NCBI GenBank assembly: GCA_003993805.1
Contig: RSEF01000001.1
Coordinates: 75,257,009 to 75,321,008, forward strand
Direction: 5' to 3'
From: Himantopus leucocephalus
Taxonomy: Eukaryota; Chordata; Aves; Charadriiformes; Recurvirostridae
DNA: 64,000 nucleotides
Notes under the pieces: model-generated
Databases searched by the model: none
What the model saw: only the letters and a program-made list of their open reading frames with translations
What the model was told of the DNA's origin: nothing
Position numbers and translations under genes: made by a program
Part shown: positions 1-10,179 of the stretch, in pieces
Numbering within the stretch: position 1 is the first letter of the stretch
Layout: each line of letters opens with the position of its first letter

Positions 1-504
1 AGGAGACATTCTCCTGCGCAACCTATTCGGGCAATTTGCGTTCTGAAGATGGATGTGGGTTCTGATACTGGATTTTGAAGAAGCTGTTGTGCCCAGTGTA
101 CTCTATATATGGCTGGGTAAGAGAGAAGGAGTACTACGTTGTACACAGAACAAAAAAATTCCTGACATGCAGAATGGACTGTTGCATGTTCACATTATGC
201 ACCCTACAAATCATCTTTGACACTTTGTAACTTTAAATAGCTGTTTCTCAGAAATCTGTGTCTTGGTGCTTTATATGGCCCTCATTACTATTGTTCTTAG
301 AGCAATTGCAGACCAGTTTTTCTCCTCCTAGCATTCCTGTGGGGTAGAAAACTAGTATCTTCACTTTAGAGCTGGCCTAAGGCTGAACATACATTGGATC
401 ATTTGTCCAATCTATAGTCATCTGCTTAAAGGAAGTCTACAAGCACAGATTCAGTCTGTTGTGAGGTACCCTTGTGTCCAATCATTACACTGTCCATCTT
501 GACA
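1..504. other. Upstream non-coding flank, no feature seen
   Basis: AT-rich single-copy-looking sequence. I see no convincing ORF, repeat or RNA gene. It is either intergenic DNA upstream of CACNA1C or, if the alternative long-N-terminus first exon (exon 1a) lies further upstream, part of that intron. Nothing here decides between the two. Confidence 0.6.
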
Positions 505-782
505 AGATGAGGGGGAATGGCTTCAAACTGGAAGAAGGTAGATTTAGATTAGATATTAGGAAGAAATTTTTCACTTTGAGGGTGGTAAGGCACTGGAACA
601 GGTTGCTCAGAGAAGTTGTGGAAGCTCCATCCCTGGAGGTGCTTAAGGCCAGGCTGGATGGGGCTTTGAGCAACCTGGTCTAGTGGGAGGTGTCCCTGCC
701 CATGGCAGGGGGGGTTCAAACTAGGTGATCTTCAAGGTCCCTTCCAACCTAAACCATTCTATGATTCTATTCTATGATCTTA
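505..782 (+). repeat. CR1 LINE, 5'-truncated 3' end
   Basis: The sequence runs through the familiar 3' region of avian CR1. It has a GGCACTGGAACAGGTTGC-type block near 589, a CCATCCCTGGAGGTGCTTAA block near 629, and GGTCCCTTCCAACCTAAACC near 736. It ends in ATTCTATGATTCTATT-type 8-mer repeats at 757-780, the diagnostic CR1 3' terminus. The copy is on the + strand. The overlapping 69-codon ORF is the decayed end of the CR1 second ORF, not a host gene. Confidence 0.93.
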
Positions 783-3400
783 CCTCTAAATCTGCTGGCT
801 GCCATATCAGGCAGGGACTAAGAACTTTCTAATTGTTTTTGTATTGAAAGAATAAATCTTTCACAAATCTTTTAAGATTGTTCTCTCACTTGTATACTCA
901 TCTTTGGGCTGTATGTGTGTGGATCTAGCTCTGAAGAAGGCTAAGTGTGCTCCCCTTTCAGAAGGCCTTTTTAGAACATCAGTTGTTCACAAATAATAGA
1001 AGGCCTTCTAATTCGCTAAGGCTGTACACTTTGCCTTTAGAATCCTGGCTCAGAACATACCCAGTTGGAGAGCTCAGGATTCAGAGGCTGTGCAGGGAAG
1101 GGCTGTTGTCCTTCCTGAAGTCTCCAAACTGCTGCTCCGGAATCCCTAAAAAAATCCCTTCTGCAGTACTCCTATGAAAAATAGAAAGAAAGTGTAAAGA
1201 ATGGAAAGAAACACATTTTAGGCCAATTGGATTTTTCTGGTTTCTGTGGAGGGTAACACCTTTGGTTCTTTCCTGTGAGAATTATTATTAAATGTGAATT
1301 TCAGTACTATTAAAAAAAATATCTTACAAGCACCTTTACTTCAAATGCCACCTCTTTACCAAACCTGTTTTCATGAACTACATCTTCTTAGTGTACTTTG
1401 ACAGAAGAAATGTTTTAGGGGAGGGCATGGTGTTCACTCTTATGTCACCTGATTCTCCTTCATTAGCAGGATCTGTCCATCTTAATCCTACAATCAGTTT
1501 CTTCCTGCTTGTCTGTATAGCAAATTATTTGCATGAGAATTGCTGAGTAAGGAAACCTCAAGTTATAGTAGAATTTTATTTATGCTGAAGAAATTAATGC
1601 CAGCTAATATTCTTGTTTCTTGTTCTATTTTTCTTCTGTATTTGATTTTTGGTAATTGGCCCAACTTGTGTCCCACTGTGGGAACTTGGCAGAGAGAGAG
1701 GGATATAGAACAGAGAAAAAGATTTGTAGGTGGCAGGGAGAGCTTGTGTATGTGGCTGCAAATGTATGTGAGCTGGCATAAAGCAAGGCTATGTGGATGT
1801 TAGCTGTGTAACTAATGCTGTATATAAATCCTTATCTAGCTGAAAATGTGATCCGAGAAGAGCAAAAGAAATATTTACAGGTACCCCACTGGTGTTTGAT
1901 TTCTGTACAAGAGTGATCAGCATGCACCTAATTACTTTCCCAGAGATTATGTCCATGCAAGGGTGAATCATGCAACTCTTGGTTGACTCATGTCTGGAAA
2001 AAAATGGAGTTAGCACAATCCAAAATGGCAAGGATTTGTGGTTACAAGGAGAAAAATAAAATGTATATTTACACAACAAATGTAGGTAGTGAAGGATTTG
2101 CCGTTCAGTCCTTCTTATAATGATGAAGGGAGGACTTTTTTTTAAAGAAAAGGGCAACTTGAATTGAAAATGAAAGCTAATATATTGCCATTCCACCTCT
2201 AGCTGTGATCTTGCTTGATCTGGTAAGTTAAACCGGGTAAGTGCATGTGACATTATTAGACAAAAAATAGGCAATAGAGGACAGAGTATTTTAATTGCTC
2301 AGAGGAACTCTTCCTCCTGAGTCAGAAATAAAGCTGCGTCTCTACATGCTGTCAATGGCAATATGTTGTTGGTGAATTACCCTTTGAACAGCATCAAATG
2401 CAGAAGTTGTGATGATCAGCGGTTATTAGAAACCAAATTGACCTTTTTTTAGGACAAGTGCTTTGGCTGCATCCAGTTTTTGGTGAGTGCTTTACATCTG
2501 TTCCAGGTTTTCTTGTAGTTCTGAGTGGATGTGTTGCTTTCTTGTTTCTTTGCCTAAATCTGTTGGGTGATGGTGTTTTCTATTGTATTTTGAGTTCCAT
2601 CTGAGAGACAGCTTATTTGAAGTGGTGGGGGAAAGCCTTGAAAAGAGACAGATACTTGATACATCCCACTGAAATCCATTTGTAGGGAAGGCACCAAATT
2701 CATTCAAAAGTAATTCCTTCATAGGGGCACTACCAACTTTAAAATACTCTTTTTCTAGTTGAAATGGAAAGTCACTTGAAAGGAAAGAACCACTGTGTTT
2801 TAAGTTCCACAAATAGTATTGCGTGCATGTGGTGTTAAATGGATGCTCTGTTACCGTGAGAATTTACAGCCACGGATTTGCACGTAGGGCACGGTATTCT
2901 GGACATTCACCCCCATGTAAGTCAGAGCAGGTTAGTTTCTTGGGTTGTGGCAGTTTCTGCAGTGGTTCCTGAGGGGCGTTTTTGAACTCTGCATCTCTTG
3001 TTTAACATGGCAGCTCGGAGAGTCCAGATACATTTAACATGTACTGCATTCAGTTCGCATTTCGTTTTAAAGAAGTCATTTTTGTTCTCTGCGGAGGCTT
3101 CAATTATAGAGGGCCAAATGACAGGCATAATTAAGGCAAGTGGTGGGCTACCAGCGGAGCACTTTGGTGTTTCCACCAAGGATTTTGCAAATCCTAGCTT
3201 GATTAATCTGTTTAAACATCTGTGCATCCTCTCGTCTGTGCAACTCATCCCTGGGTATCTCTTTCTCTTCCGCTGCCTGCCCCTACCGTGCCTGGATTTG
3301 CCTGCTCGTAACGCATCAAACGCCACCGCAGCCCCTTCTGCCGTTTCGCTAAACGCTTGACACACGATGCCGGCTGTAACGACCGCTCCAGCAAACGATA
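783..3400. other. Upstream non-coding region, no gene seen
   Basis: About 2.6 kb of AT-rich DNA between the CR1 fragment and the CpG island. The longest open frame (161 codons, minus strand, 1789-2274) is rich in H, F, S and L, resembles no family I recognise and has no supporting splice signals. I treat it as chance. No repeat family was recognised. Confidence 0.6.
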
Positions 3401-3694
3401 CCGTCCTCCTTGAAATGCAGCTCACAGTCGCGTTCCGTAGCGGAACCGCAGGGCAGAGCCCACAATATTGAGAAACCGGATCGAAGCGGGGCCGGAGGAC
3501 GGCGGCGCCGGCTGCCGCCGGGGGTGCTGGGCGCGGGCGGGCGGGCGGCGAGCCCGCCGCTGTGCCGCTGTGCCACCCAGCCGCGCCGTGCCACCGCCGC
3601 CCCCCCCGACCCGGCCCGGCCCGGCCCGGCCCCGCCGGCGCTCCCCTCGCCTGTCCCCCCACTTCTCCAGGCTGCCGGCTCCAGCTCGCCTCCT

Positions 3695-3702
3695 TGACGT
3701 CA
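3695..3702. promoter_or_regulatory. Perfect CRE palindrome (TGACGTCA)
   Basis: The eight bases are the full consensus cAMP/calcium response element bound by CREB/ATF factors. It lies about 640 bases upstream of the CaV1.2 start codon inside the CpG island, where functional CREs commonly occur. Occupancy is inferred, not shown. Confidence 0.7.
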
Positions 3703-3891
3703 TGTCTGTAGCGCGGTTTCAGCAGGCGCAGTGAAGGCAGCAGGCAGCGTGTTAAACTTTCAGATCGAGTCCGGCGGCTCCGAACGCCCTGCGCGGGGGG
3801 CTGCGTGCAGCCGCCGCAGCTGGAACATCTGGAAGCGTTCAGTGTGTCTGTCTGTCGGCGAGAGGGAGAGAGCGGGGAGCGAGCGCGCTGA

Positions 3892-3917
3892 GGGAGGGGA
3901 GGGAGTAAGGGGCTGGG
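3892..3917 (+). other. G-quadruplex-like G runs in promoter or leader
   Basis: Five runs of three or four Gs are separated by loops of 1, 1, 5 and 2 bases. This meets the usual G3+N1-7 pattern on the + strand. If transcription starts upstream of it, the structure would also exist in the 5' leader RNA. Confidence 0.55.
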
Positions 3918-4011
3918 ACTGTGCTCTCTTCCTCTGCAGAAACAGCTCCCTGCCAACACAACGCGCTCAGAATGGCTTTGAAGAGGAGGAGCAGCAGCGT
4001 CTGAACATCTC

Positions 4012-4035
4012 TTTTTTTTTTTTTTTTTTNCTCAG
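4012..4035 (+). promoter_or_regulatory. Possible 3' splice site: T tract followed by CTCAG
   Basis: An 18-base T run (4012-4029) is followed by one undetermined base and then CTCAG ending at 4035. On the sense strand this looks like a polypyrimidine tract and AG acceptor. If used, the CACNA1C start codon would lie in an internal exon fed by an upstream 5' UTR exon. The T-run length is uncertain because the assembly breaks there with an N. Confidence 0.25.
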
Positions 4036-4053
4036 AGGTTTGTCCTGGATGCT

Positions 4054-4126
4054 TTTGCTTTTTCCTTCCCCCCCCCGCCCCCCCCTCTCGTTTCCCCCCT
4101 TCCTGTTCTTTTTTATGGTTTAACAG
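4054..4126 (+). promoter_or_regulatory. Pyrimidine/C-rich tract ending in AACAG; acceptor-like, C-run
   Basis: A long C/T tract (4054-4113) includes nearly uninterrupted C runs at 4068-4085 and 4094-4099. It ends in GGTTTAACAG at 4126. It could be a second 3' splice site, and the opposite strand could form a G-quadruplex. A leader exon of 264 bases (4127-4390) would result. No transcript evidence is available here. Confidence 0.25.
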
Positions 4127-4163
4127 CCAGAGGTGCTGTGCTAAATTCTTGGAAGGGGCCCGG

Positions 4164-4172
4164 ATGTACTGA
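4164..4172 (+). CDS. Minimal upstream ORF 1 (ATG TAC TGA)
   Basis: A start, one sense codon and a stop in the presumed 5' leader, 170 bases before the main start. The context is weak (C at -3, T at +4). Translation is inferred only. Confidence 0.35.
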   Translation: MY

Positions 4173-4174
4173 GG

Positions 4175-4255
4175 ATGCATTGCAATTTCACTAAAGGAGG
4201 CAGTAGTGGAAAGGATCAGTTTTTGGTGTTTGATGCAATAATGGGAATCAGGTAA
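4175..4255 (+). CDS. Upstream ORF 2, 26 codons, in CACNA1C leader
   Basis: The frame opens with MHCNFTKGG and closes with DAIMGIR before TAA at 4253-4255, ending 86 bases before the channel start codon. Its ATG has A at -3, a better context than the main ATG (T at -3, G at +4). If it lies in the mature leader it should take a share of scanning ribosomes and damp CaV1.2 translation, with reinitiation possible. I do not recognise the peptide, and the act of translation may matter more than the product. Confidence 0.4.
   Translation: MHCNFTKGGSSGKDQFLVFDAIMGIR
4233..4241 (+). CDS. Minimal upstream ORF 3 (ATG CAA TAA)
   Basis: A second two-codon ORF that overlaps uORF 2 in another frame, with weak context (T at -3). 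Three upstream starts thus fall within 70 bases of leader. Confidence 0.3.
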   Translation: MQ

Positions 4256-4341
4256 TAATCAAAGGGGAAATTCTGCAGCTCCATTCTTCCTTGAATTTTA
4301 CCAAGCCGATTTTCGGAGGGATTAATCTGGACTCGTTTTAA

Positions 4342-4390
4342 ATGGTCAATGAAAACAAGAGGATGTACATTCCAGAAGAAAACCATCAAG
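4342..4390 (+). CDS. CACNA1C: CACNA1C coding exon 1b (short N-terminus of CaV1.2)
   Basis: Encodes residues 1-16, MVNENKRMYIPEENHQ, plus the first base of Gly17. This is the short N-terminus of the L-type channel alpha-1C subunit, the form classically linked to brain and smooth muscle. The mammalian form as I recall it has Thr where this bird has Lys at residue 6. An in-frame TAA at 4339-4341 directly abuts the ATG, so the frame cannot extend upstream and the start is fixed. A consensus donor, AAG|GTAAGC, follows at 4391. Splicing to exon 2 restores a phase-1 glycine codon and an uninterrupted frame. The alternative exon 1a, with its longer cardiac N-terminus, was not found in the window. Confidence 0.96.
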
Positions 4391-5897
4391 GTAAGCCTGA
4401 GATTTACCTCCGAGGATCTAGCAACCATTCTCTCCCCTACCCTTTGTCCGTAATCTCTCGGTTCGGTTCAGCCGCTGCCACAGCCAGCGACAGGCGGAGG
4501 GGCCGGGGCAGAGGACAGCCTTTGACACCGCTTCCCATTCGGAGCACACAGCTCCCCTCAGCCGGGAGTGCTGCAGGGAGACCCCCGCAGCACCCTCGGG
4601 GAAGGGGTGTTTCAAAGGAAACCCCGGGCAAGGAAAAGTTGCTTTAAGTCGCCGTCGTCGCCTTCTAAGGCAGAGGGGCGGCCGGCGAAGGGGCTGCGCG
4701 CTGTGGCCGGGGGCTAAGCCAAGCCACGGAGCAGCCCCGCTCGTCCGTGCGAGGGGGAGATTAACTCGCGGTGCGGCCGGAATTAGGGGCTCTTTCCCAA
4801 TTAATGTCGTCCCGGTCCTCCTAACCCCCATCTGGGTACGGCTTCGTAAGACACCGGGAGAGGAGCCCTTCCCTTCTCTTACGCTATTTCTAATCTCTCA
4901 CACAAAAGGGGAGGGGAAGGGGGAATTATCTATTTACACACATATACACCATACAAACGCACATACTGAGAGAATGAGGGACACCAGGGAGTGCCCGCAT
5001 TAAAATTAAAGTTGGTTTTTACTCGGGGCAGTGATTTCTCGATGAGCTCCTCTCAGGATCGCTCGCATCATGGATACCAACCCGTGCTGCTGCTCCTCGG
5101 CATTAGCAAACGGCCCCCGCTATTCCCTGTAGTAAAACTTTGTTTGTCCAAACTCCAGAAGCCTTCCCTCCCCCTCCCCCGCCCAACCCCGATCTGCCGT
5201 TCCTGAAGTTATTTTTATCCTGTTACCTGCATGTTGTCACCCCCTCCCCTCCCCGCCAGCCCCGGCCGCACACACACGGCGGTGTTGCAGAGCCGACAGA
5301 GCCATTTCCTCCCCTCGGCGAGAGAGGAGCAGCGCTCCGGCGGGAGCGGGCTGCCAGGCTTGCCTCTCTCTTCCCAGCAGAAACCCCCCAGCTGCGGCCG
5401 ACTCCTTCCTCATCTTCCCCCTCCGCCCCCGGCCTTGCCCTGCAGGGCAGCCCATCCCTCGGCTGGGGCCAACCTGCCTGCCCGCAAATGAGCCCCCGCC
5501 CGCTGCGATGGACCACCTGCTCTGGGTGCCAGGGTGGCGGGAGGGGGCAACGGCCTGGAGGGGGCCCCCACCCTCGGTGAGCTCCCCAGGTGCCCCCTAC
5601 CCCTGATATTGGCGGCCGTGGATGTAGCTGGGGAGATGTATTAGCGCTGTGGCAGCCCTTAATGGTGGAGGGGCAGTGAGTTTCAGAGATAATGCCACCC
5701 TCCTTCTGATTAAATACAGATTAAAAAGAAAAAAAACCCCAACAAACCCAGCACCCCCACCCCTAGCCACTCTATCAAAATGAGGTGGGAGGGGAAAGGA
5801 AGCAGCCCCTGATCCAGAGTGCTCCTTCTAAGTGGGAGCGAGTCCACCGCAGCACATGCATTCAGCAGGCATAATTGGGCTGCTCTTCCTGGACCAG

Positions 5898-5983
5898 AGC
5901 TGATAAAGTGGACGAAGAGCTCAGCTTCCATAGCAATATGCCAACGCTATGGCAACCTAAATCCAGCTCCCTCCTTATCAGCT
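5898..5983. promoter_or_regulatory. Nested inverted repeats with GATA/E-box and RFX-like half-sites
   Basis: The outer arms AGCTGATAA (5898-5906) and TTATCAGCT (5975-5983) are perfect 9-base inverted copies. Each contains a GATA site, and the right arm also forms an E-box CAGCTG with the next base. The inner arms CCATAGC (5928-5934) and GCTATGG (5946-5952) are perfect 7-base inverted copies, and the right one continues into GCTATGGCAACC, an RFX X-box-like half-site. Both pairs share almost the same centre (about 5940). About 1.5 kb downstream of the exon 1b donor, this looks like a candidate intronic regulatory element. Function is inferred from motifs alone. Confidence 0.4.
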
Positions 5984-6286
5984 GCAGTGATTATATAATT
6001 GGAGGAACAGTTTTGCATCTGTCTCTTGATGCGGATTGTCATTACTCCCAGGTGAAAGAGCAACTTCTAAAGCAAACAGAAAATCAGCCAGGTGGAAGAA
6101 AGTTCTGTTCCCTGATAGTGCTCGGGCTGCCATTTATTTACAATCTATTTTGTGCAAACAGCGCTGGAAAGGTTAAATTGATTAGTAGTCAGGAAAACCT
6201 GGTGGCAAGGGGATGGGAGCAAACCAATCACAATGTGGAACAGAGTAATTAAAGCAACCACAGATTCCCACTTGCAAGGTAGAGGT

Positions 6287-6305
6287 AAAAAAAAAAAAAA
6301 AAAAN
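6287..6305. repeat. A run ending in a single N
   Basis: A homopolymer A tract (about 18 bases) terminates in one N. Similar homopolymer/N breaks occur at 4030 (T), 20434 (T), 24546 (T) and 59037 (T). These are length-uncertain assembly joins, not biological boundaries. Confidence 0.85.
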
Positions 6306-7599
6306 GCTGTGTCTGTGATAGTGCTCTGCTCTACTCCACTCCTTGCTTGTAAGAGGAAAGATTGATTTGGATAAGTGCTTTACTCTTGCATCCTTCTCAG
6401 TTGCTGGCAGCAAGGTGAATGTTCCAGGTACTACCGATGCAAGACAAATTTTTATGTCTGTTTTTGAAATGTGAGCGACGCGACTAGGCCTCTGCCGGCA
6501 GCTGCTTTCTGCACATGTCTGTTCTCAGTGAGCCCCTTATCAGCCTACCTGAACAGCCTTACGCTCAGGAGTCTGGGCAGCAGGGGAGCCTGTGTAATAG
6601 TGGCTTACTTAGAATATATAAATAAAGCGTGCCAGAGGCCATTAGTTAGATTGTGATGACTATGGGGAAGAGGAATTGTATTTGAAAGTGCTTTGTTGAC
6701 TTCGTAACTGCTAATTTGGGTAGGTTTGTAATATACTTGGTTTACGCTTTTGAATGCGATTTTGTGCACTGAAAATCTTTCACCCTAAAGTAAGAATTTC
6801 CTGTTTTTTTTGGAAGGTAAATATAAGTCTACTGTGTTTTCATTGCAGTCTTCTATTGCACAAAGAAAGGGAGGTGATAGTATTATTTGTTGATGCCGAG
6901 GTACTTTTCAATGTTTATTTTTGCTGCACAATGGAATGCATTTTTATAACAATTAATTATTCATTATTACCATAGAGCATACGTTTATCTAGAAAATTTT
7001 AAAAAACCACATGACGAGCATCAGAAAAAGCTTTCAAACTAACTACATCACATTTAATGTACATGTGGGACTGGGTGGAAGCTTAGATGGGCATCTTTAA
7101 TGTGTTCCTTCATAATATTTTGAAAACTTGCACCCATAATGTAAAATGGAAAATCAGTTTGCAAACCCACGTTTTACAGCCCTCTCAAGGGAGGGAGCAG
7201 AATGAGTCAACCTGGCCTCCGGTATTGCAAGTTTGAATCTCAAGCATAGTTTAACCATCTAGTTAAATTTCTCTGCTCGCGATTCTGGCGTTCGGCGGGA
7301 TCTTTCGTAGTGAGACTTGGTGACCAGCCAGGAAATGAAACAAAACCAGTAGTTTTGCTGCGGTTTTCGGTTCCAGGGATGAGGTGGAGGTGGGACAGAG
7401 AGCCGGTGGGGGTCCCGGTACTGCCTCTCCCAGAAGGTGGCACTACAGGGCTGCGGAGCCAGGAGTCCTGGCGACGCTCCAGAGGGGTTTGGCAGAAGAC
7501 ACTTCTAGGTCTGCTTCATCCATGCCCTGCCTTTCAGGAGGAAAGGCCAGATGTAGCCCTGATAGATGCGTATCTATCCCGGAATAAAATTCATTAGGA

Positions 7600-7900
7600 T
7601 TGAAGAGCCCCTGGTAGGTCACTTGTTCCATATAGTTATGATCTTCTGAGTGAAAAGCTGTTTCTGATACCATGTCTGAACTACCCTTCTTTCAATTTCA
7701 TATAATACCTTTGGGCTTTGTCCTTATTGCATATTTTGAATAGATTTTTACCTGCTGCTTGTAAAAAAGAACCCCCTCAGGTATTTGTCAACCATAATTA
7801 GGTCTTCTTGCAACCTCCTTTCCTAACCCGCACATATTCTGTTCTTGAAATCTTTCCCTGTAAGACACTCTTTTCATAGTCCTTGTATCTTTTGTATCTG
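7600..7900 (-). repeat. Old CR1 LINE fragment
   Basis: In minus orientation the order of blocks follows CR1. It has a CTTCTTTCAATTTCATATAA block near 7688, a CCCTCAGGTATTTGTCAACC block near 7774 followed by ATAATTAGGT, and a downstream CTTTTCATAGTCCTTGTAT block near 7871. Divergence is high, so this is an old insertion. Boundaries are approximate. Confidence 0.7.
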
Positions 7901-8994
7901 TTAAATTAGGAACTAATTAGTATTCCTTTTATTTCTCAGAAGCCTATTGAAGTGAGAGGGTCAAGTCACAAGCATAGTCCCTGATGCATTTTCTGACCTG
8001 AAGTGAGGGTCGAACCCACAAATATTTCCCTTAACTTTGCAGGTATAACTACAGAGATGATTGTGTACACTTCACAGCTGATTTCAGTTGAAGGGCTGAA
8101 ATCTGTCTCATGCTGTGCTACAAGACAAAACCACTGGAGATACGGACTAGAATTTATTGGATATTTGCTTTAATTTTCTGCTCTATTTTCAGAATGCCAA
8201 TTCTATTTCCTGTAATTTTGGGGGGCAATACTTTTACGTGTAGGAGAAACCGTGTTCTTTCCATGGTGACAAAGTGATCGGTTTAGCAAACTGAGTCTTC
8301 ATTTTTGAGTATTTGGTTTCATGCTCTCGTTTTGCTGTAAAGGTTTGTCAGAATAGGCATCAGTTGTGGAGCACAAAAAATACATCTAAGTGGTTTGAAA
8401 CAGCTTATCTTTAGGATTTTTTGGGAAAAATATCTGAATCACTGGTTTAAAATGCAGCACTAAAATTCCAATCCCCACCTATTTAACAATAAACGCTTGC
8501 ATTTATAAAGCATGATCTTCTGCCTCAAAGTACTTGGAACATTCAGTAAGTGTTAAGCATTTAATTCAATATAATATGAAATAGCAGTGTAATATAAAAA
8601 TATTTAATATATTGTTAAATAACAATACTTAAATATTTTGCATAATACACTGCGCTGCATTTACTTGTGAAAGTTGTCAGTAGTCTTCAGGAAAGTCTTT
8701 AAGTGCTTTCAACCATTTCCTGTCCTTAAAAGGAGTATTTAAGTATCCTGCTAAAGGCATGGAATTTAAAGTATATACTTTTGAAAGATTTTCTTTGAAA
8801 TTATCTTCGGTCGTGGAGGCCAATTTGGGTTAGGTCATCAGTGTTCCTGCTGACTGGTTCTTCCTGAAGTTTGTGAGTTTCTGCCATCGAGAACACTTAC
8901 TTGTGAAGACCTAGCTGGTGTGCTCTCTGCAACCAGGACATAAGTGGGTTCGTAAACCCACTCTTGGTTGCATTTCTGCTCTGCAATCAAATAT

Positions 8995-9242
8995 GTTTCG
9001 TGGGTTACATCTGCGTAATTCACTGCAGCAGATCTGATACACCCTTGCCATGTGGAATTAATTTATCCTACCGAGATATTTACTTTGAATTATTTGTCCT
9101 CATCTTTTTGTTTGTTNGTGTTTTGTGGGTTACATCTGTGTAATTCACTGCAGCAGATCTGATACATCCTTGCCATGTGGAATTAATTTTTCCTACTGAG
9201 ATATTTACTTTGAATTATTTGTCCTCATCTTTTTGTTTGTTT
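8995..9242. repeat. Tandem copies around a single N (probable assembly duplication)
   Basis: A segment of about 120 bases (8995-9116) is repeated at 9118-9242 with N at 9117 between. The copies differ at about five positions, mostly C in the first and T in the second. Small allelic-level differences plus an N at the exact junction point to two haplotype contigs placed side by side rather than a true duplication. Confidence 0.8.
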
Positions 9243-9958
9243 CCTCAAAACAATTTGGTTTAGAGAATGTGTCATATAACTCCAATATTACCATGTAAGC
9301 TTAAGTTTGGCTTACTTTCTTTCAATTTTGTGGAAAATGGGTCTACATCCATGCCTAAAACAGGATTCATCTGAATGTCAATCACTCTTAAATTTACTTT
9401 TTTTATGTGTGTGTGAATTGTCATCATAGCCGTTTGACTTGTAAGGAACTGCCTTGTGTAACCCTTTCTGGGAATTAATTCAAGGAACAGACTCACTGAA
9501 ATTCAGGAACAGCAAATACAAGATCTTGTCTGAACAAATGTGTTCTCTAAATTTATTGTCTCTCAACCAACATAACAGATGTGACTATGTGCAGTAAAAG
9601 TCTCTTAAATTATTGAAAACAACAAATCAGATCAACACTGAAGAAAGCTTTTACCAATGGCAGATATATGCTTCACGAAACATAATGTTATTAAATGGTT
9701 CAATTGCCTTTTTTTTTCCAGACTGTAGACAAACCAAATGTATTTTTTGAGTCAATCGTTTATCTGAAACACTGTTTTTTATTTAGATAGTGGGGATGAG
9801 ATGAATTTGAAAGAAAGTATATTAATTAAAATGTTTATTACTGGATTTCAACATCATTAATTTTAAGAAAAGAAGACAGTATTAAGCATTCAGACATATT
9901 GATTACAATGGAATACTTTTCCTTTGATATAGTTCATGTATTACCTAACATAAAATTC

Positions 9959-10179
9959 GCATTTTTTTGCTTGTAATTTTACCAGTGGAAGTTTAAAAAA
10001 ATATATATATTTACCATTTTTAGGTAGCTTTTACTTTATTGGAATAAAAACATCATTGTGCATTTAAGNGGCATTTTTTTGCTTGTAATTTTACCAGTGG
10101 AAGTTTAAAAAAAAAAAATATTTACCATTTTTAGATAGCTTTTACTTTATTGGAATAAAAACATCATTGTGCATTTAAG
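9959..10179. repeat. Tandem copies around a single N (probable assembly duplication)
   Basis: A block of about 110 bases starting GCATTTTTTTGC is present at 9959-10068 and again at 10071-10179, separated by N at 10069. The main differences are in an A/TA run (TATATATA versus poly-A) and one G/A change. This is the pattern expected of two alleles that differ in a simple repeat and failed to merge. Confidence 0.8.

Larger units (their letters stand above)
3420..5600 (+). promoter_or_regulatory. CACNA1C: CpG island and TATA-less promoter of CACNA1C exon 1b
   Basis: GC content and CpG frequency rise sharply in three blocks (about 3420-3960, 4440-4840 and 5240-5600), with AT-richer DNA between them. 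The blocks surround coding exon 1b at 4342. The first block has CCGCCG and GGCCC repeats (3600-3645), a perfect CRE (3695-3702) and a purine-rich GAGAGGGAGAG stretch near 3861. I see no TATA box at a convincing position, which fits a dispersed CpG-island promoter. The transcription start cannot be placed from sequence alone; I expect it between about 3700 and 4100. Large open frames across this island on both strands are by-products of GC richness. Confidence 0.8.

Noticed and set aside
1789..2274. 161-codon minus-strand open frame
   Set aside because: Composition resembles translated AT-rich non-coding DNA. No domain or splice context recognised.
2922..3959. 345-codon minus-strand open frame
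   Set aside because: It spans the CpG island, is rich in A, G, P and R, and overlaps several other open frames on both strands, as expected in GC-rich DNA. No family resemblance and no minus-strand gene signals.
5875..6252. 125-codon plus-strand open frame after the promoter
   Set aside because: It overlaps the nested inverted-repeat element, lacks a coding-like composition and has no splice link to CACNA1C exons. Better explained as regulatory DNA.
7270..7500. CpG-containing segment with GCCAGGAGTCCTGGCG
   Set aside because: The word resembles part of a tRNA-derived SINE, but flanking blocks do not fit well enough to call it. The open frames here are short and unrecognised.
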